Shown: piece after piece, positions 20,856 through 30,819 of the stretch
Layout of the letters: each line of letters begins with the position of its first letter
Numbering within the stretch: position 1 is the first letter of the stretch
NCBI GenBank assembly: GCA_018806915.1
Contig: JAGKQI010000009.1
Coordinates: forward strand, 372,001-436,000
From: Phytophthora colocasiae
Taxonomy: Eukaryota; Oomycota; Peronosporomycetes; Peronosporales; Peronosporaceae
Direction of reading: 5' to 3'
Length of the DNA stretch: 64,000 bases
Program-made: the position numbers and the translations under genes
The notes under the pieces: model-generated
Seen by the model: the letters and a program-made list of their open reading frames with translations, nothing else
The model's database searches: none
What the model was told of the DNA's origin: nothing

Positions 20856-21791
20856 ATGGACCGCTTCAACACCACGGCGCATCATCGTCTCCGCCGCATA
20901 TATAATCATTGGAACTCTGTTCCTATGGTCATTCATCACCTCCTACGCTTCTACGAGCAGATTTTTCCTGTGTTCGTCTACCACTTGGGAGTGCCTTTCA
21001 TCCCGTGGACGAGCCTCCAACCAAGAATTACGACCAGGCCGAGGGGGCTAGCCGACGTGGTAGCGGACCACTTCCACGGGGAACGTCTTGTTGTCGAAGA
21101 TAATGTCCACACACTTATCACGGGTCCAATTCCGCGAGGTGAGATCCGAGCCGGCGAAACCTATCTTCGCCTTGAGTACGCTATCCTGGACCGACGCATG
21201 CTCATGAGTTTGTTGCGTATGCAAAACGACTACATCCTCGACATTATCTTACCGGGGTTGTTGGGAACGCGGGGCCGTTCGTTGCAGGAGTACTCTATGA
21301 GCAACCCCCAGCAGAACGCCAGGAGTCTACCTGCTGCATTGCGGGTCAACCCGTGACTTCAACAACGGCCTGTACGACGGGCCATTCTTCATTATGAAGG
21401 TGGCTGCGCGCTACGCTGTGTGTTTCCGATTCCGGCACCAAGAGCAGCTGGCGGAGACCTTGACAGCATCGACAACCCTTTCGACGCTCTCTTCGCTCCA
21501 GGCGCAGCCTACTTTCCAGCGCCGGTTCCACCAACGGTCCTCCACCTCCTGCTCCAGCCCCCGCTCCTGCTCCAGCTCCAGCTCCAGCTCCAGCCCGGCG
21601 TAGACCTCCAGCTCCAGTCTGGGGTACACCTCCAGCTCAACCAGAGCACGTCGTGTACGGGTACGCTCACGGGTTCCCGTACGGATTCTGGTGTTCCAGT
21701 TCAAGATCCGTTTGCAGCATTCCAGCCTCCAGCACCAGGAGACCTACCAGACCTGGACGAGTCTAGTCTGCCAGACTTTGAAGAGGACTAG
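20856..21791 (+). pseudogene. Decayed member of the same family, copy B, with Pro/Ala-rich tail
   Basis: The ATG at 20856 opens MDRFNTTAHHRLRR and shares PMV--LRFYEQ, RPRGLADV, GETYLRLEYA, GVLYEQPP and LHCGSTRDFNNGLYDGPFF with copy A, but these lie in at least three different frames, with breaks near 21230-21300 and again after 21400. The tail contains a proline/alanine repeat (about 21540-21600, repeated gctcca units) and ends in an acidic stretch (DLDESSLPDFEED) in yet another frame. It lies 450 nt after copy A in the same orientation, so the pair is a tandem duplication that has decayed. Confidence 0.5.
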
Positions 21792-22315
21792 CTCAAACGC
21801 TTTGCCGCGAGAAACCTTGGCAGGGCATCTAAGTTTCTTTACCCCCTACATATTAACGCGTTAATACAACTACCACTACTTGTTTCATACCCCGCTGCAT
21901 TGCACTCGCTCGCTGTAGCCGCTTGCTACACCGGTAGCGTCGGTCGTCTCCTCCTCCGGTATATGAACCCTCCAGTATTTGATATGAGCCAGTGAAAACT
22001 CGGGTCGAGTGATGCCCGCTTGACTACGCGCCACGCCGATTGAATCCAGCCGTGACACTTGGCGTACACGTGCAAGACCACTTCACACAGCGCTAGGGAA
22101 CCATTTTAACGCGAGGCTTCACGACATACACAAAATAACATTAAAAGGTGACATTTGGGAGCAGGGTTCACAGCGTGGTATTGCAATACCACGGTGAGAT
22201 TCACACGGCCAATCAGAGGCACGCGTCTCACCATGATATTTGTTTTGACCAATCAGCCGTAAAATTTCAATCATTGAAAAAAATATTTTCTTAAAAAGTA
22301 TAAATAATTTTTTAT
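21792..22315. other. Intergenic with 20-bp palindrome
   Basis: No gene seen. It holds a perfect 20-bp palindrome (22174-22193, centre TTGCAA), inverted GGTGAGA/TCTCACC motifs and two CCAAT-like sites. It is the 3' flank of the small secreted protein gene on the minus strand. Confidence 0.5.
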
Positions 22316-22687
22316 TTACTGTCGGAGTCGACGAGATCGACCGAAAGTGCTATCCAACCACTTGCCCATACGCTGGAGCAGGCCGTTGTCGTTGTACTTG
22401 GTTACGGTAACCAGTTTCCCTGTAGCGGTTTCTACTGGTCCATTGATTGGCACGGAGGCTCCACCTATTACACGTGCTGCCGCACCCGGGTTTGTTCCTG
22501 CTCGTTCTTCTTCAGTGGCGGTAGTGGTATCCGGAGATGCAGATAGATTCATGCCTTCGATAGGTTCCGAAGTGCGGAGGTTGTCGGTTGTTGCCGTCTT
22601 GACGTCGCATTTGGCAGCAGTAGCGAAGTCTCCACTCGTTCCCATTAGAACGAGCATGATAGCAAGGAAGAGCTGGGTTAGCTGCAT
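22316..22687 (-). CDS. Small secreted dEER protein, degenerate RxLR
   Basis: 123 residues. A signal peptide covers about residues 1-25 (hydrophobic LFLAIMLVLMG, then TATAA-like cleavage region). In place of RxLR there is DNLR (35-38), followed by EEER (59-62), the order and spacing expected of RxLR-dEER translocation regions. The C-terminus, VTVTKYNDNGLLQRMGKWL, is shared with the gene at 23145-23540 and resembles the end of many short Phytophthora Avh proteins. Such proteins are secreted at the plant interface and act in the host; function here is inferred. The ATG at 22687 is the only plausible start. Confidence 0.6.
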   Translation of the reverse strand: MQLTQLFLAIMLVLMGTSGDFATAAKCDVKTATTDNLRTSEPIEGMNLSASPDTTTATEEERAGTNPGAAARVIGGASVPINGPVETATGKLVTVTKYNDNGLLQRMGKWLDSTFGRSRRLRQ

Positions 22688-23144
22688 GTTTCGTGAAGAG
22701 GTTGATTGATCTGAGGTAAATTGCAGAATGAGCTTGATCTAGCGTCTCACTTGGCCACCCTCATAAGTCTCCCATGAGGAGCTTCTCTTGACTGGTTGTC
22801 GGGTACCGAGCCACTGACGTAAACAGCTTTTCGTTGGATGTCAACACCTCCCGACGATATGCAAATCCTGGCAAAAGTCTCGAGAGGCCGTTTGCTGTCC
22901 GACTCGATCAAAGCTCACGAACAGAGTCGCCTTGTCACATGCGACTTGTTTACTGGCGTGACCAGTGTGTGTAGCGGGAGCTAGCAGCGAATTTACTCTG
23001 GTTACGGGGTCTATGTCCGTAGCAATACGCTCCTTTGCCTTGATTGCTTACGAGTGTTAGCTCTGGTTGGTGCGGACGCGGCGTGCGTCAGATTCCGGTG
23101 TTCTCAAATGAGTATTACTAGTATTATTACAGAACTACAACTAA
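22688..23144. other. Intergenic between two small secreted protein genes
   Basis: 457 nt, no gene seen; contains the promoter of the minus-strand gene at 22687 and the 3' end of the gene at 23145. No repeats recognised. Confidence 0.4.
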
Positions 23145-23540
23145 CTAGTATGTACGAAGCCTTCGAGACGAAGTTGAGGTCTCAGCTTTGCCTCTTGTTA
23201 ACCGCTCCCACCACCTCATAAATCTTTGCAAGAGGCCGTTGTTGCTGTAAGTCATCACAGTCACTGTTTCGCCGTCTGTAGCTTGGTTGTTGCTAGGAGG
23301 AATCGCACCTCCTCCACCTGTACGAGTAGCTGCCGACGCTCCCACCGTTCCGGCACCCCGCTCTTCCTCGACTGGTACCAATTTATTTTCCTTGGTACGG
23401 ACATCCGCAAACGAAACCAAACGGCGGACATTCTCCGGTGAAGAAGCAGGAACTCTCAATGCAACGGTACTCTCAATGCCGACAGCGCAAGTACAAAGCA
23501 GAGCAGCGACGACCACGAATGCTGTTAGATGGCCACACAT
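23145..23540 (-). CDS. Small secreted dEER protein, degenerate RxLR, paralogue
   Basis: 131 residues from the ATG at 23540 (MCGHLTAFVVVAALL); the frame is open upstream from a TTG at 23573, which would weaken the signal peptide. Signal peptide about 1-22, ENVRR (36-40) in the place of RxLR, EEER (58-61), then a Gly/Ala-rich spacer and the C-terminal motif VTVMTYSNNGLLQRFMRWW found also in the neighbour. Same strand as that neighbour, about 460 nt apart, so the two are probably an old tandem duplication. The strict RxLR consensus is absent; it may be a variant effector or a secreted protein of other function. Confidence 0.6.
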   Translation of the reverse strand: MCGHLTAFVVVAALLCTCAVGIESTVALRVPASSPENVRRLVSFADVRTKENKLVPVEEERGAGTVGASAATRTGGGGAIPPSNNQATDGETVTVMTYSNNGLLQRFMRWWERLTRGKAETSTSSRRLRTY

Positions 23541-24318
23541 TCTTCCCCTTTTTGTTGTCTGCGCGCTCCTCAAATTGGGAAGTGGGGAGCTTCTACAATG
23601 AAATTCAGTTTACTACGCAAGGAGTACGGTCCTGATTGGAAGCCATTGGAGATACAAGGGATCGGAGACACCAAGTGAAGCAACCGTAAGCCTCCGGTGT
23701 TCTTGCTTCAGATCACACACATAGATGCACTCGACATGTAAACCTGTCCAACGCGTTTGAAGCATGGTACTGTACACGTATTCATGTACTGCATGTGCAC
23801 ATTCATGTGTGCGACCGGGGCAACAACCTACCTAAGCTTATGTCTTTTGTGCTGTAATTGAGTGGCTTTGCTACTACGTAGCTTCTTAATCTATTGTAGG
23901 GGACAATGAACTTGGACCCACTTTTGCCACCATCATTACGTAGGAGGGTTTCTTTTTGGAAAACCATATGCAACATTTAGATATGTATATGGGTAAAACC
24001 ACGGCTCTCGTTCCAAAAATGAGGTCCGTTTTGCCAGATTCCTTCTCGTTTAGGCGCTACATGCCCTTAAACACAAGGAATCTGAATGCCCAAAAGTTTC
24101 GGGAAAAGGGCTCCGCAAATGTAGGAATTTCATTGGGCGAGAAGCTAAACCATATGAAGATCATGAGAAAAGGCAACTTGCTGTGTCTCATGAAAATGAT
24201 GTGTACCACCAAAATATTAATTTTGCACAGGTATCCTGTGCAACGCAACTGGTACTCTCCGTATACTGTCGCGTCACATTTATAAGATATAGGAGGTTCA
24301 TTTGTAATCGTCAAGTTG
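23541..24318. other. Intergenic region without a gene
   Basis: About 780 nt with short frames only and no recognised domain, TIR or repeat. Confidence 0.4.
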
Positions 24319-24546
24319 TCATGTTTTGCTGGAATTGGGCCAACTCACCTCGAACGGCAAGCCCGGTTGCCTCCTAAAGTCGCGCATCACGCGCTTGGTG
24401 TTAGACAAGATCCCAAGACACTCTGCAACAATGTCTCGCGTTCGTCCCCTTCGTGTAAGGCCTTGCGTGCGTGCAGCGGTGAAGAAGTTGTGTACATTCA
24501 CCACAAACTTCTTCTCGCCAGCTGTGAGACCCACGCCTTGAGGCAT
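24319..24546 (-). pseudogene. Fragment of a DDE transposase N-terminus (HTH)
   Basis: About 75 residues from the ATG at 24546: LTAGEKKFVVNVHNFF, then RGRTRDIVAECLGI-SNTKRVMRD. This is the winged/helix-turn-helix start of oomycete Tc1/IS630-like transposases (pattern: conserved FNVH then A--LG-S---V). No DDE domain follows on this strand, so it is a scrap. The family call is from memory of the pattern. Confidence 0.4.
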
Positions 24547-24561
24547 GCCGTGCTCGCTCAA

Positions 24562-25406
24562 AAATAAACGCTGCTTAGCGATTTTGGCCCAGAGGGCAGC
24601 TTTGATATCTATCTATAGATTCTATGTGTTTGCTGCGCAGTGGCGACAGTTTTGACTGCACCACGCCTTGATCTACCTGATGTTGAAGTTCGAGTGGGGC
24701 CAAGTGCACTGTCCCGTACAATATCATGACCAGAACGACAACAATGTGCACACGGAGTTCGGTCTGGCAGTTCACACAAAAGCAGCCTGGTGACGTCGAC
24801 CTGTCGACGGTGTTTCTGGGTCACAATCCGTGAATGAAATGTACGGTGTCATTTTCTTTAGAGTCATTCTAGTTTACGTGATGCATGGTATGTACACGAA
24901 TTTCTCCCGTCGCATCATCCATGCTTGCTCAGCACTGCTGCTTGAACGAACGCACTAACCTTATCATGTATGGTGACCGATTTCGAGTACATGCACTACA
25001 TGATGTAGAGAATGTATTCCTTGAACTTGAACTTCTGTGATGAGCAGCACAAACCTGTGCATGAGTCATGACATGTAGTGGAGCCACCAGTGGAGCGTTG
25101 GCACTGCCAACTTGGCAGTCTCGCACGCATTCCCTACTCACCAAAACTGTGACCAAGCTACGTTTCATTTTTCCATTGCGAGGACATGAACCGCCTGCGC
25201 GTAGCTACACGGACAGCCCTAGGATTCTTCGCTGGACGCATGCACTCGTGAATCCTCGAATGGTACTGCATGCCACCACCCTTGGGACCCAGAGATAAAA
25301 ACTAATAGCGACTCATAAATCAATTGCGCGTCAGATAAGCTCCTGGGACTTCCGGCTTCGTTCCGACGTTTGCTGCCAGGTGCAGACAGTCCTTACCGAC
25401 ACTCAC
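24562..25406. other. Intergenic region downstream of Argonaute
   Basis: About 850 nt, no gene seen. Short unsupported frames only; may include the Argonaute 3' UTR and further decayed transposon sequence. Confidence 0.4.
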
Positions 25407-28205
25407 CTACACGAAGTACATCGCCCCCTTCATGCTGTCGTGGAGGTTATACATGCGCGTATCCGTCTCAGGTGGCGTATCGCTGAATCCGGAAACGGTG
25501 GAGGCAGTGTCGCTGCCATCCGCCAAGAAGAAGCGCGCACGGAACGCCACCAGGTGCGAATAGTAAGCCGACGGCACCATCGAAACAGAACGAGTGCATC
25601 GGGCGAACGTGTAGCACAGCTTATAAGTGAGCGTTTGCAGCTCATCCGCCGTGAAACCGATCTCATTCAGGAGCACATGGTAGTGCGTCGGGCGACTTGT
25701 ACCCTGCAGTCCAGCGTGGCTCATCAGGTAGAAGTCGTTTTCGATCGGGTGACAAATACCCGTCTCAACGACAGTACCAGCCTTCACGTTCCCGCTCCGA
25801 TCCGCATCGTTGGAGTTGGCAGGGAACAAACGAGTGTTGTGCCGCTTCTGAACGATAACAAATGTAATCGGTGGGAGGTAGTCTTTCTCCAAACTCTGAC
25901 ACGCTTCACGAATGGCCGTCACTTCATAGTTCAGCACCATGTGGAACTGTCCTTCGCTCACACCGTCGCGATAGAACACAATGCGGTCGGGCTTGCCACG
26001 AGTTTGCCGATAGAATTGCTTCAATAGCTCCACCACCATATCCTTCAGATTAATAATCTGCTCCACTCGGTGACCTTGAGCACGAATTGCCGACGCGTGA
26101 CGGATGAAATTCGGATCCATAGAAGCAGTGACTGCGGCGACCGACGGACGAGTCTTGTCCATTGGGCTCGGGTGCGTAACATCCGCACCGAAGATAATCG
26201 TCCGGGACGCCGATACACGCGGTAGAGGTCCACTAATGACGCCGTTTTTGCCTCCCAGCTTCGTATTCACCTTCATCAAAATGTTAGCGATGTATTGGGG
26301 GCTGCACTTCGAGATGTGCTTGGCCAGCATGCACTGCGATAGAATACCCATGCCCGCCTCGCTGTCAGACATCAACTTCAGCTCTCCATAGGCGTGTGCA
26401 TCCATCCTGGGGTTAATCATCCAGATCATTTGCGGGGACGTCCTGAAAGCCTGAGTGGCCGCCTGTACCGCTTTTTGAAACATTTCACGCACTGAATCAT
26501 CTCGGCGCTGCTTCTGAAGGATCGGGGGAAGCTTTGGTGGGCACTTCATGCCAAGTTGACCCATCTGCGTCATCACCGCCTTGAAAAACGTCTCAATGCT
26601 TTGCATGTTGCAGAACCGATCGTCCGCCATGCTGATCACAGCCCACGAGGTGAGTTGCGACGGGGAGTGGAACTTCTTATTGCGCATGTTCCAGGCTCCA
26701 TCACGAGGGTTTTCACGACCACCTCCATACTCCATGGTGGGAGGTGGGAGCTGGCGGCCCGTCGTCTCCACCATTTTGGGGTCTACCTCTAGCCCGAAAG
26801 CTCTGAGCGTCGAATCCGTGCTGAATCCCGCCTCGCGGAATTTCTGCTCGATGGAGCGCTTGCGAATGTCCGGCTTGGTGCACGTGAACTTGATCATATT
26901 GGCCACCTGGTTGTCAGTGGCCTTGCGAGGACACTTCTGTCCCGCCATGATGTGGCAGACTTCCATCGGTAAGTAATTCTTCTTCTGCGGGGCACCAACA
27001 TGAAGACAAGGGAGCTTGGGGTAACGGAGTCGCATGTTGTACGTCTTCTGGAAGTACTGCACAATAGACATCCGTTGGCCTTCATCGTTCTCAAAGAACG
27101 TCTCCTCAGCACTCAGCTTCGACAGACCGTTGACGCGATAACTGCGTTTCACTCCTTGTCGATGCGTGATGTTCACTTTTACACCACGAATGGCCTTACT
27201 GAAGTCGGAGTGCTGGTACCTGGCCAAAGTCGTCGGCATGTTCCTCAGCTGCAACGACTCACACAGGTAGTCCACCACGTCCATCTCCTCGACGAAAGCT
27301 GTTGCTGCCAAGTCCAAGTTGACAACAAGGCGACTCTGCGTGGCACGTAAGCTCTGGAAGTACCCGAACCAAAGTTCGGCTCCTTCTCCCAGAGACTTGG
27401 CTCCATTGCCGTTAAACAAGTTGCGTCCAACGACTGTGAACCGCTGCGAAGCAGAGTGACGTAGTGCTACGTCCAGAGCCTGCAGTGCGTCATACGGCGT
27501 GTAGTTGAGCCGTCCAGCGAAAAGCTCTTCCAACTGCTGCATGCGGATCGCCACAGGGTCCGCTTCCTTCACCGTAGCTGAGAAGTCTCTCGCTCGTCCT
27601 CCATCATCCGGTAGCTTCAGTCCATCAAACTCTTGGATCTGAAACGGCAGACGTCGCGGCGAATAGATGTTCTTGCGCTTGTCCGTGACGAGGAAGAAGC
27701 CCGGGAACTGGCGACCCATCTCAGTCATCAGAGCTGCCATGATCTTGTTCGCCAGCGTCTTCGGCGGCCCGTCATTGCCGAAGCTCCGTCCAGCCTCCGC
27801 CATCATAACGTCATAATGGTAGACATCACCAGCCAAGTTGAACTTCACCTTGAAGTGGTTGGCAAAGACTTTCACGGGTTTGCCAGCCTTACCGAATCCT
27901 GGGCGGGGAGGGAAATGCGTATGAACCAACGGTTGCACCAACTTGGGCTCGTCTAGAACGCGCGCCTTCTCCTCAAACTCATGGGAGAGCGAGGAAACAC
28001 TGGGAGCTTCTGGGGGAGCTGGAGCGGCACGCGCAGGCGCTGGAGGCGGCGCGACGGGTTGAGAAGGCGCGGGAGGCGCAGGAGGTCCACGCCCGCGGCC
28101 TCTGGCTGCGCCTTGGCCACGTCCACGTCCACGGCCGCGGTTTCCTCCGCCCCCACGCGCTCGCCCAATAATAGGTTCTTCTTGGTTGTTGCGCCTTCCT
28201 GGCAT
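25407..28205 (-). CDS. Argonaute protein, DEDH catalytic set intact
   Basis: 932 residues, one exon. Residues 15-40 are an RGG/RG-rich tail, then a Pro/Ala-rich linker to about 70. The N and L1 regions follow, PAZ lies at about 305-420 (VVDYLCESL...YLPMEVCHI), MID about 480-600 and PIWI about 600-890. The slicer residues are present: Asp675 (GADVTHP), Glu715 (HRVEQ), Asp747 (YRDGVSEGQF) and His841 or His843 (THYHVLL). The C-terminus ends MYFV, the buried C-terminal carboxylate typical of eukaryotic Argonautes. It should bind small RNAs and act in RNA silencing, including of transposons. RGG tails in Argonautes are known sites of arginine methylation. It lies between two secreted-protein genes and a transposon-rich effector cluster. 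Confidence 0.95.
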   Translation of the reverse strand: MPGRRNNQEEPIIGRARGGGGNRGRGRGRGQGAARGRGRGPPAPPAPSQPVAPPPAPARAAPAPPEAPSVSSLSHEFEEKARVLDEPKLVQPLVHTHFPPRPGFGKAGKPVKVFANHFKVKFNLAGDVYHYDVMMAEAGRSFGNDGPPKTLANKIMAALMTEMGRQFPGFFLVTDKRKNIYSPRRLPFQIQEFDGLKLPDDGGRARDFSATVKEADPVAIRMQQLEELFAGRLNYTPYDALQALDVALRHSASQRFTVVGRNLFNGNGAKSLGEGAELWFGYFQSLRATQSRLVVNLDLAATAFVEEMDVVDYLCESLQLRNMPTTLARYQHSDFSKAIRGVKVNITHRQGVKRSYRVNGLSKLSAEETFFENDEGQRMSIVQYFQKTYNMRLRYPKLPCLHVGAPQKKNYLPMEVCHIMAGQKCPRKATDNQVANMIKFTCTKPDIRKRSIEQKFREAGFSTDSTLRAFGLEVDPKMVETTGRQLPPPTMEYGGGRENPRDGAWNMRNKKFHSPSQLTSWAVISMADDRFCNMQSIETFFKAVMTQMGQLGMKCPPKLPPILQKQRRDDSVREMFQKAVQAATQAFRTSPQMIWMINPRMDAHAYGELKLMSDSEAGMGILSQCMLAKHISKCSPQYIANILMKVNTKLGGKNGVISGPLPRVSASRTIIFGADVTHPSPMDKTRPSVAAVTASMDPNFIRHASAIRAQGHRVEQIINLKDMVVELLKQFYRQTRGKPDRIVFYRDGVSEGQFHMVLNYEVTAIREACQSLEKDYLPPITFVIVQKRHNTRLFPANSNDADRSGNVKAGTVVETGICHPIENDFYLMSHAGLQGTSRPTHYHVLLNEIGFTADELQTLTYKLCYTFARCTRSVSMVPSAYYSHLVAFRARFFLADGSDTASTVSGFSDTPPETDTRMYNLHDSMKGAMYFV

Positions 28206-28743
28206 TTTCGAGAGTGAAGGTGGAGAGAGAGGGGCGGAAAGATCGTGCTACTTCACATTGGTACTTTACTAATCAGATTAACGTACATGCCCTGCGCCAT
28301 CATTTCGATCGTGTGCAGATGTACAACCTTGTACAGTACAAGGTTTCGACGGGCAATATCGGCACAAAAGAGAATCTGGCGACAACGGAAGATACTTCAG
28401 ACGTTGAACATGCGCCAAAATCATTGGGAATGGTAATAGTTAGTTGTAAAAGTCTGGATGATGCTAGCACCATTTTGCTAAAGTGAAGATTATAATATGT
28501 TGTGGGTATTTTATCGCATGTACATACATGTAGTTGGTGGTGGCTCTGGCAGGGAAACACCTTGAATGGAAGCTCACGCAGTACTTTCCCACTCGATCGA
28601 ATATCTCGCGCCAATGAGTCCAAACATCCAAGACAATACGATCATGCAAAAGCATCCAAAAAGCATCTTCTATAAGCTGAAATTGCTTGGCATACTTGAT
28701 ACCTCCCTCGCCCAGCGGCATTGGTGGTAAACCATGCGCAAGA
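28206..28743. other. Upstream region of Argonaute with an unsupported minus-strand ORF
   Basis: Contains the Argonaute leader. An ORF on the minus strand (28464-28754, 96 codons, HDRIVLDVWTHWREIFDRVG) starts inside the palindrome at 28744-28800. It has no recognised domain and may be a fragment of a decayed gene or element. Confidence 0.3.
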
Positions 28744-28800
28744 CCTGAATTCATAGTGCTTACCAGTTCAGCCTGAACTGGTAAGCACTATGAATTCAGG
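28744..28800. repeat. Perfect 28-bp inverted repeat with 1-nt spacer
   Basis: Arms 28744-28771 and 28773-28800 are exact reverse complements (outer CCTGAATTCATAG, inner CCAGTTCAG) around a single C. This would form a 28-bp hairpin in DNA or RNA. It lies about 540 nt upstream of the Argonaute ATG. It may be a fold-back product of template switching, a transposon remnant or an assembly artefact. Confidence 0.9.
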
Positions 28801-29481
28801 CACTGTTGACGACAGATTCCTTTCTGTCGTCGATTGTTGATTTAAAGGAGATACAGTGACTATCGAGTCCAACCGAGGCGAAAACATTCACCCGCATAGG
28901 TAAGTTTATGCAGCGCATATGCGTTTAATATAGAGATAGACTGGTGCCGACCAACATTTTCTCAGAGTTTCTTGCTTTACCTAGATAGACTTTATCCCTG
29001 TATTACTGCACATTGCATTCAGATGTTATCCAGCAGCATTAACAGTTACATGTAAGGGATTGACAGTCGGGCGCAGCAGTCACCTCTGCAGGTGCTGTAG
29101 ATTGCTTTCTCCTGCTGGGCTGGGGAAACGGAACGCAATCAAAATGAGTGGTATGTAGAGCCGGTTATTGTACCATCTCGCCTTCACTTGATTTCAGTAT
29201 GTGACCCGATAAAGTGCAGAAGCGTACTTAAAAGAATTCTTACTGTTCATATTTCATGAATTGACATTAGCTGCAAGTTGTCTGAGCGCTGGGGAGTACA
29301 TGATCCCGCCGTTTAAGTTACTCTTTTCTTCAATGAGGCCGTGACTAGCTCGCTGCACAGTACCGGCATTCCTGGTACGCGCTACGATTTTTTTTCAGCC
29401 ACATCCGAGGCGAAAAATGTGCACATAGAGGTAAGCATCAAGTTTTAACATAACGTAAGGCGCTGGTTTCTCTGTCAGTGT
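28801..29481. other. Intergenic region without a gene
   Basis: No gene seen. A weak repeat is visible: an ACCGAGGCGAAAA / TCCGAGGCGAAAA block with a following GGTAAG occurs near 28872 and again near 29402. A TAGAGCCGGTTATTG 15-mer at about 29157 recurs at about 30632 on the far side of the TIR element. Confidence 0.4.
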
Positions 29482-30499
29482 CTTAGAGCGTCTTTGCCAC
29501 GGTTATCCGTCGAGTTAAGTTAACTGATAACTTTGAAGCTGATGAATTTCGTCTTTGTTTCGTCAACACTTAACCTGACCAAGTTGCGTCGATAGCACGC
29601 AAGTGTTTTCAACTGTGCGTCAAAACGCAATATGAGCAGTGACAGAGAGGACTCCGACTCAAGCTTCCAGGCCGATGGAATTGCAGAGACTCCGGCTGTT
29701 GCTTTCGATGAGGGCTTAAGTGCATGTGGCTCACCATGGCTGGCTCAAACATACCACGAGTTTGCGCTGTCCCAGGACGAATTTGACTTGGCTAAAACAC
29801 CGTCAAGTGCGCATGTTGAAGTAGGATCGACGCTCCAGGTGAACCCTCAAGCTGTTGTCGTGGAGCAGGGCTGTGTAGCGGCGCCGGATACTATATCTCC
29901 TCCCAAAACTTCCCGACGAGGCATGGAAACAGGAGCTAGACAGCACACGAAGAAAGGAAGACCTCCAAAATGCAAGACGAAGGAGCCATTTAACTGGACC
30001 GAACCGCGGATCGAAGCTCTGCTAAAGATCCGAAAATACAACACTGCTGCAACACGTTTAGCATAGCTGTGCTCTCGTACAGCAACATTCCCAAACTCGA
30101 ATCCTCTAGACTGCAGCAACGACACCAGCGCCAAAAAACTTGATTTGCTGCAGAGGATGTTAGCCGGAAATCACTCTTCTCCTGCTGCATTTTCCAGAAG
30201 CTTCTCAAAGTCGAGCCGAGTGATAGTGAAAACATTCCTTTTGGGGGCTCTGGAGGTGACTAGAAGTGCTGCGGTGGCTGCTGCTGAAGCCGCAGCGCAC
30301 ACACCTAGTGCGGCAGCCTTCCTGCTGTCCATGGAGGGGGGGGGGGGCTCTTTAACTCGATGACTTTTCACTTAACTACCTCATTGAGGTAGTTAAATGA
30401 TAACCGTCTGGTGAAGTCGGGTCAGCCAATCACATAGCTCCTGAGTTATTGTGCGACTTAACTTAACTCGACGGATAACCGTGGCAAAGACGCTCTAAG
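29482..30499. mobile_element. Non-autonomous DNA transposon with 42-bp perfect TIRs
   Basis: The left end (29482-29523, CTTAGAGCGTCTTTGCC...) and the right end (30458-30499) are perfect 42-bp inverted repeats. The element is 1018 bp. A TA (or TWA) target duplication fits if the first bases (CTTA/TAAG) are read as part of the site. It encodes a SANT-like fragment (see next entry) and no DDE transposase. A G9-10 tract lies near 30343. Confidence 0.8.
29632..30066 (+). CDS. SANT-like protein fragment inside TIR element
   Basis: 144 codons from an ATG at 29632: an acidic, Ser-rich N-terminus, a basic GRPPK AT-hook-like motif (KKGRPPKCK), and then FNWTEPRIEALLKIRKY, the start of a Myb/SANT helix of the type found in Harbinger-like and related transposon-borne DNA-binding proteins. 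It stops right after (TAG at 30064). The rest of the SANT domain seems lost by deletion. Probably not functional. Confidence 0.4.
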   Translation: MSSDREDSDSSFQADGIAETPAVAFDEGLSACGSPWLAQTYHEFALSQDEFDLAKTPSSAHVEVGSTLQVNPQAVVVEQGCVAAPDTISPPKTSRRGMETGARQHTKKGRPPKCKTKEPFNWTEPRIEALLKIRKYNTAATRLA

Positions 30500-30798
30500 C
30501 ATCGGGTTCTAACACAAATAAAGACTCCGGTACATAAGCATACACACGTTCAACTTGATTCCCAAGATTACTTAGTACCACACAAGTACAACACAAGCAG
30601 GCCAATCTTCCGCTGCCGCTTTACATGTATTATAGAGCCGGTTATTGCTGGTATGTTGTACTAGTACATGCATAATGAATATCACACTATTTATGACAGC
30701 ACAAGGTGCTTTGCCTCCTGGCCTATCCAAGAAATCGATCTTGCATACGGAATGCAAGAGCAAGTGTAAACCTAACATGAGCGGCGTCGCGTGAGTTG
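30500..30798. other. Intergenic, upstream of effector copy 1
   Basis: About 300 nt, no gene. Contains TAGAGCCGGTTATTG, also found near 29157. Confidence 0.4.
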
Positions 30799-30815
30799 CG
30801 TTCATTTCACAACTG
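30799..30815 (+). promoter_or_regulatory. Oomycete initiator of effector copy 1, separated from its ATG
   Basis: GCGTTCATTTCACAACT matches the oomycete initiator (TCATTYYNCA). The same kind of site precedes the other copies directly: CATTCCACAACTGGCC before 51718, CACTCCGCAACTAGCC before 33576 and CATTCGACAACAGGCC before 35893, each 20-40 nt from the ATG. Here it is followed by a MITE instead. Confidence 0.55.
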
Positions 30816-30819
30816 GCTA

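Noticed and set aside
21411..21704. 97-codon Glu/Leu-rich minus-strand ORF
   Set aside because: Reverse reading of the gctcca repeat that encodes Pro/Ala on the plus strand.
30171..30371. Ala-rich minus-strand ORF in the TIR element
   Set aside because: Low-complexity translation of repeats next to a poly-G tract.
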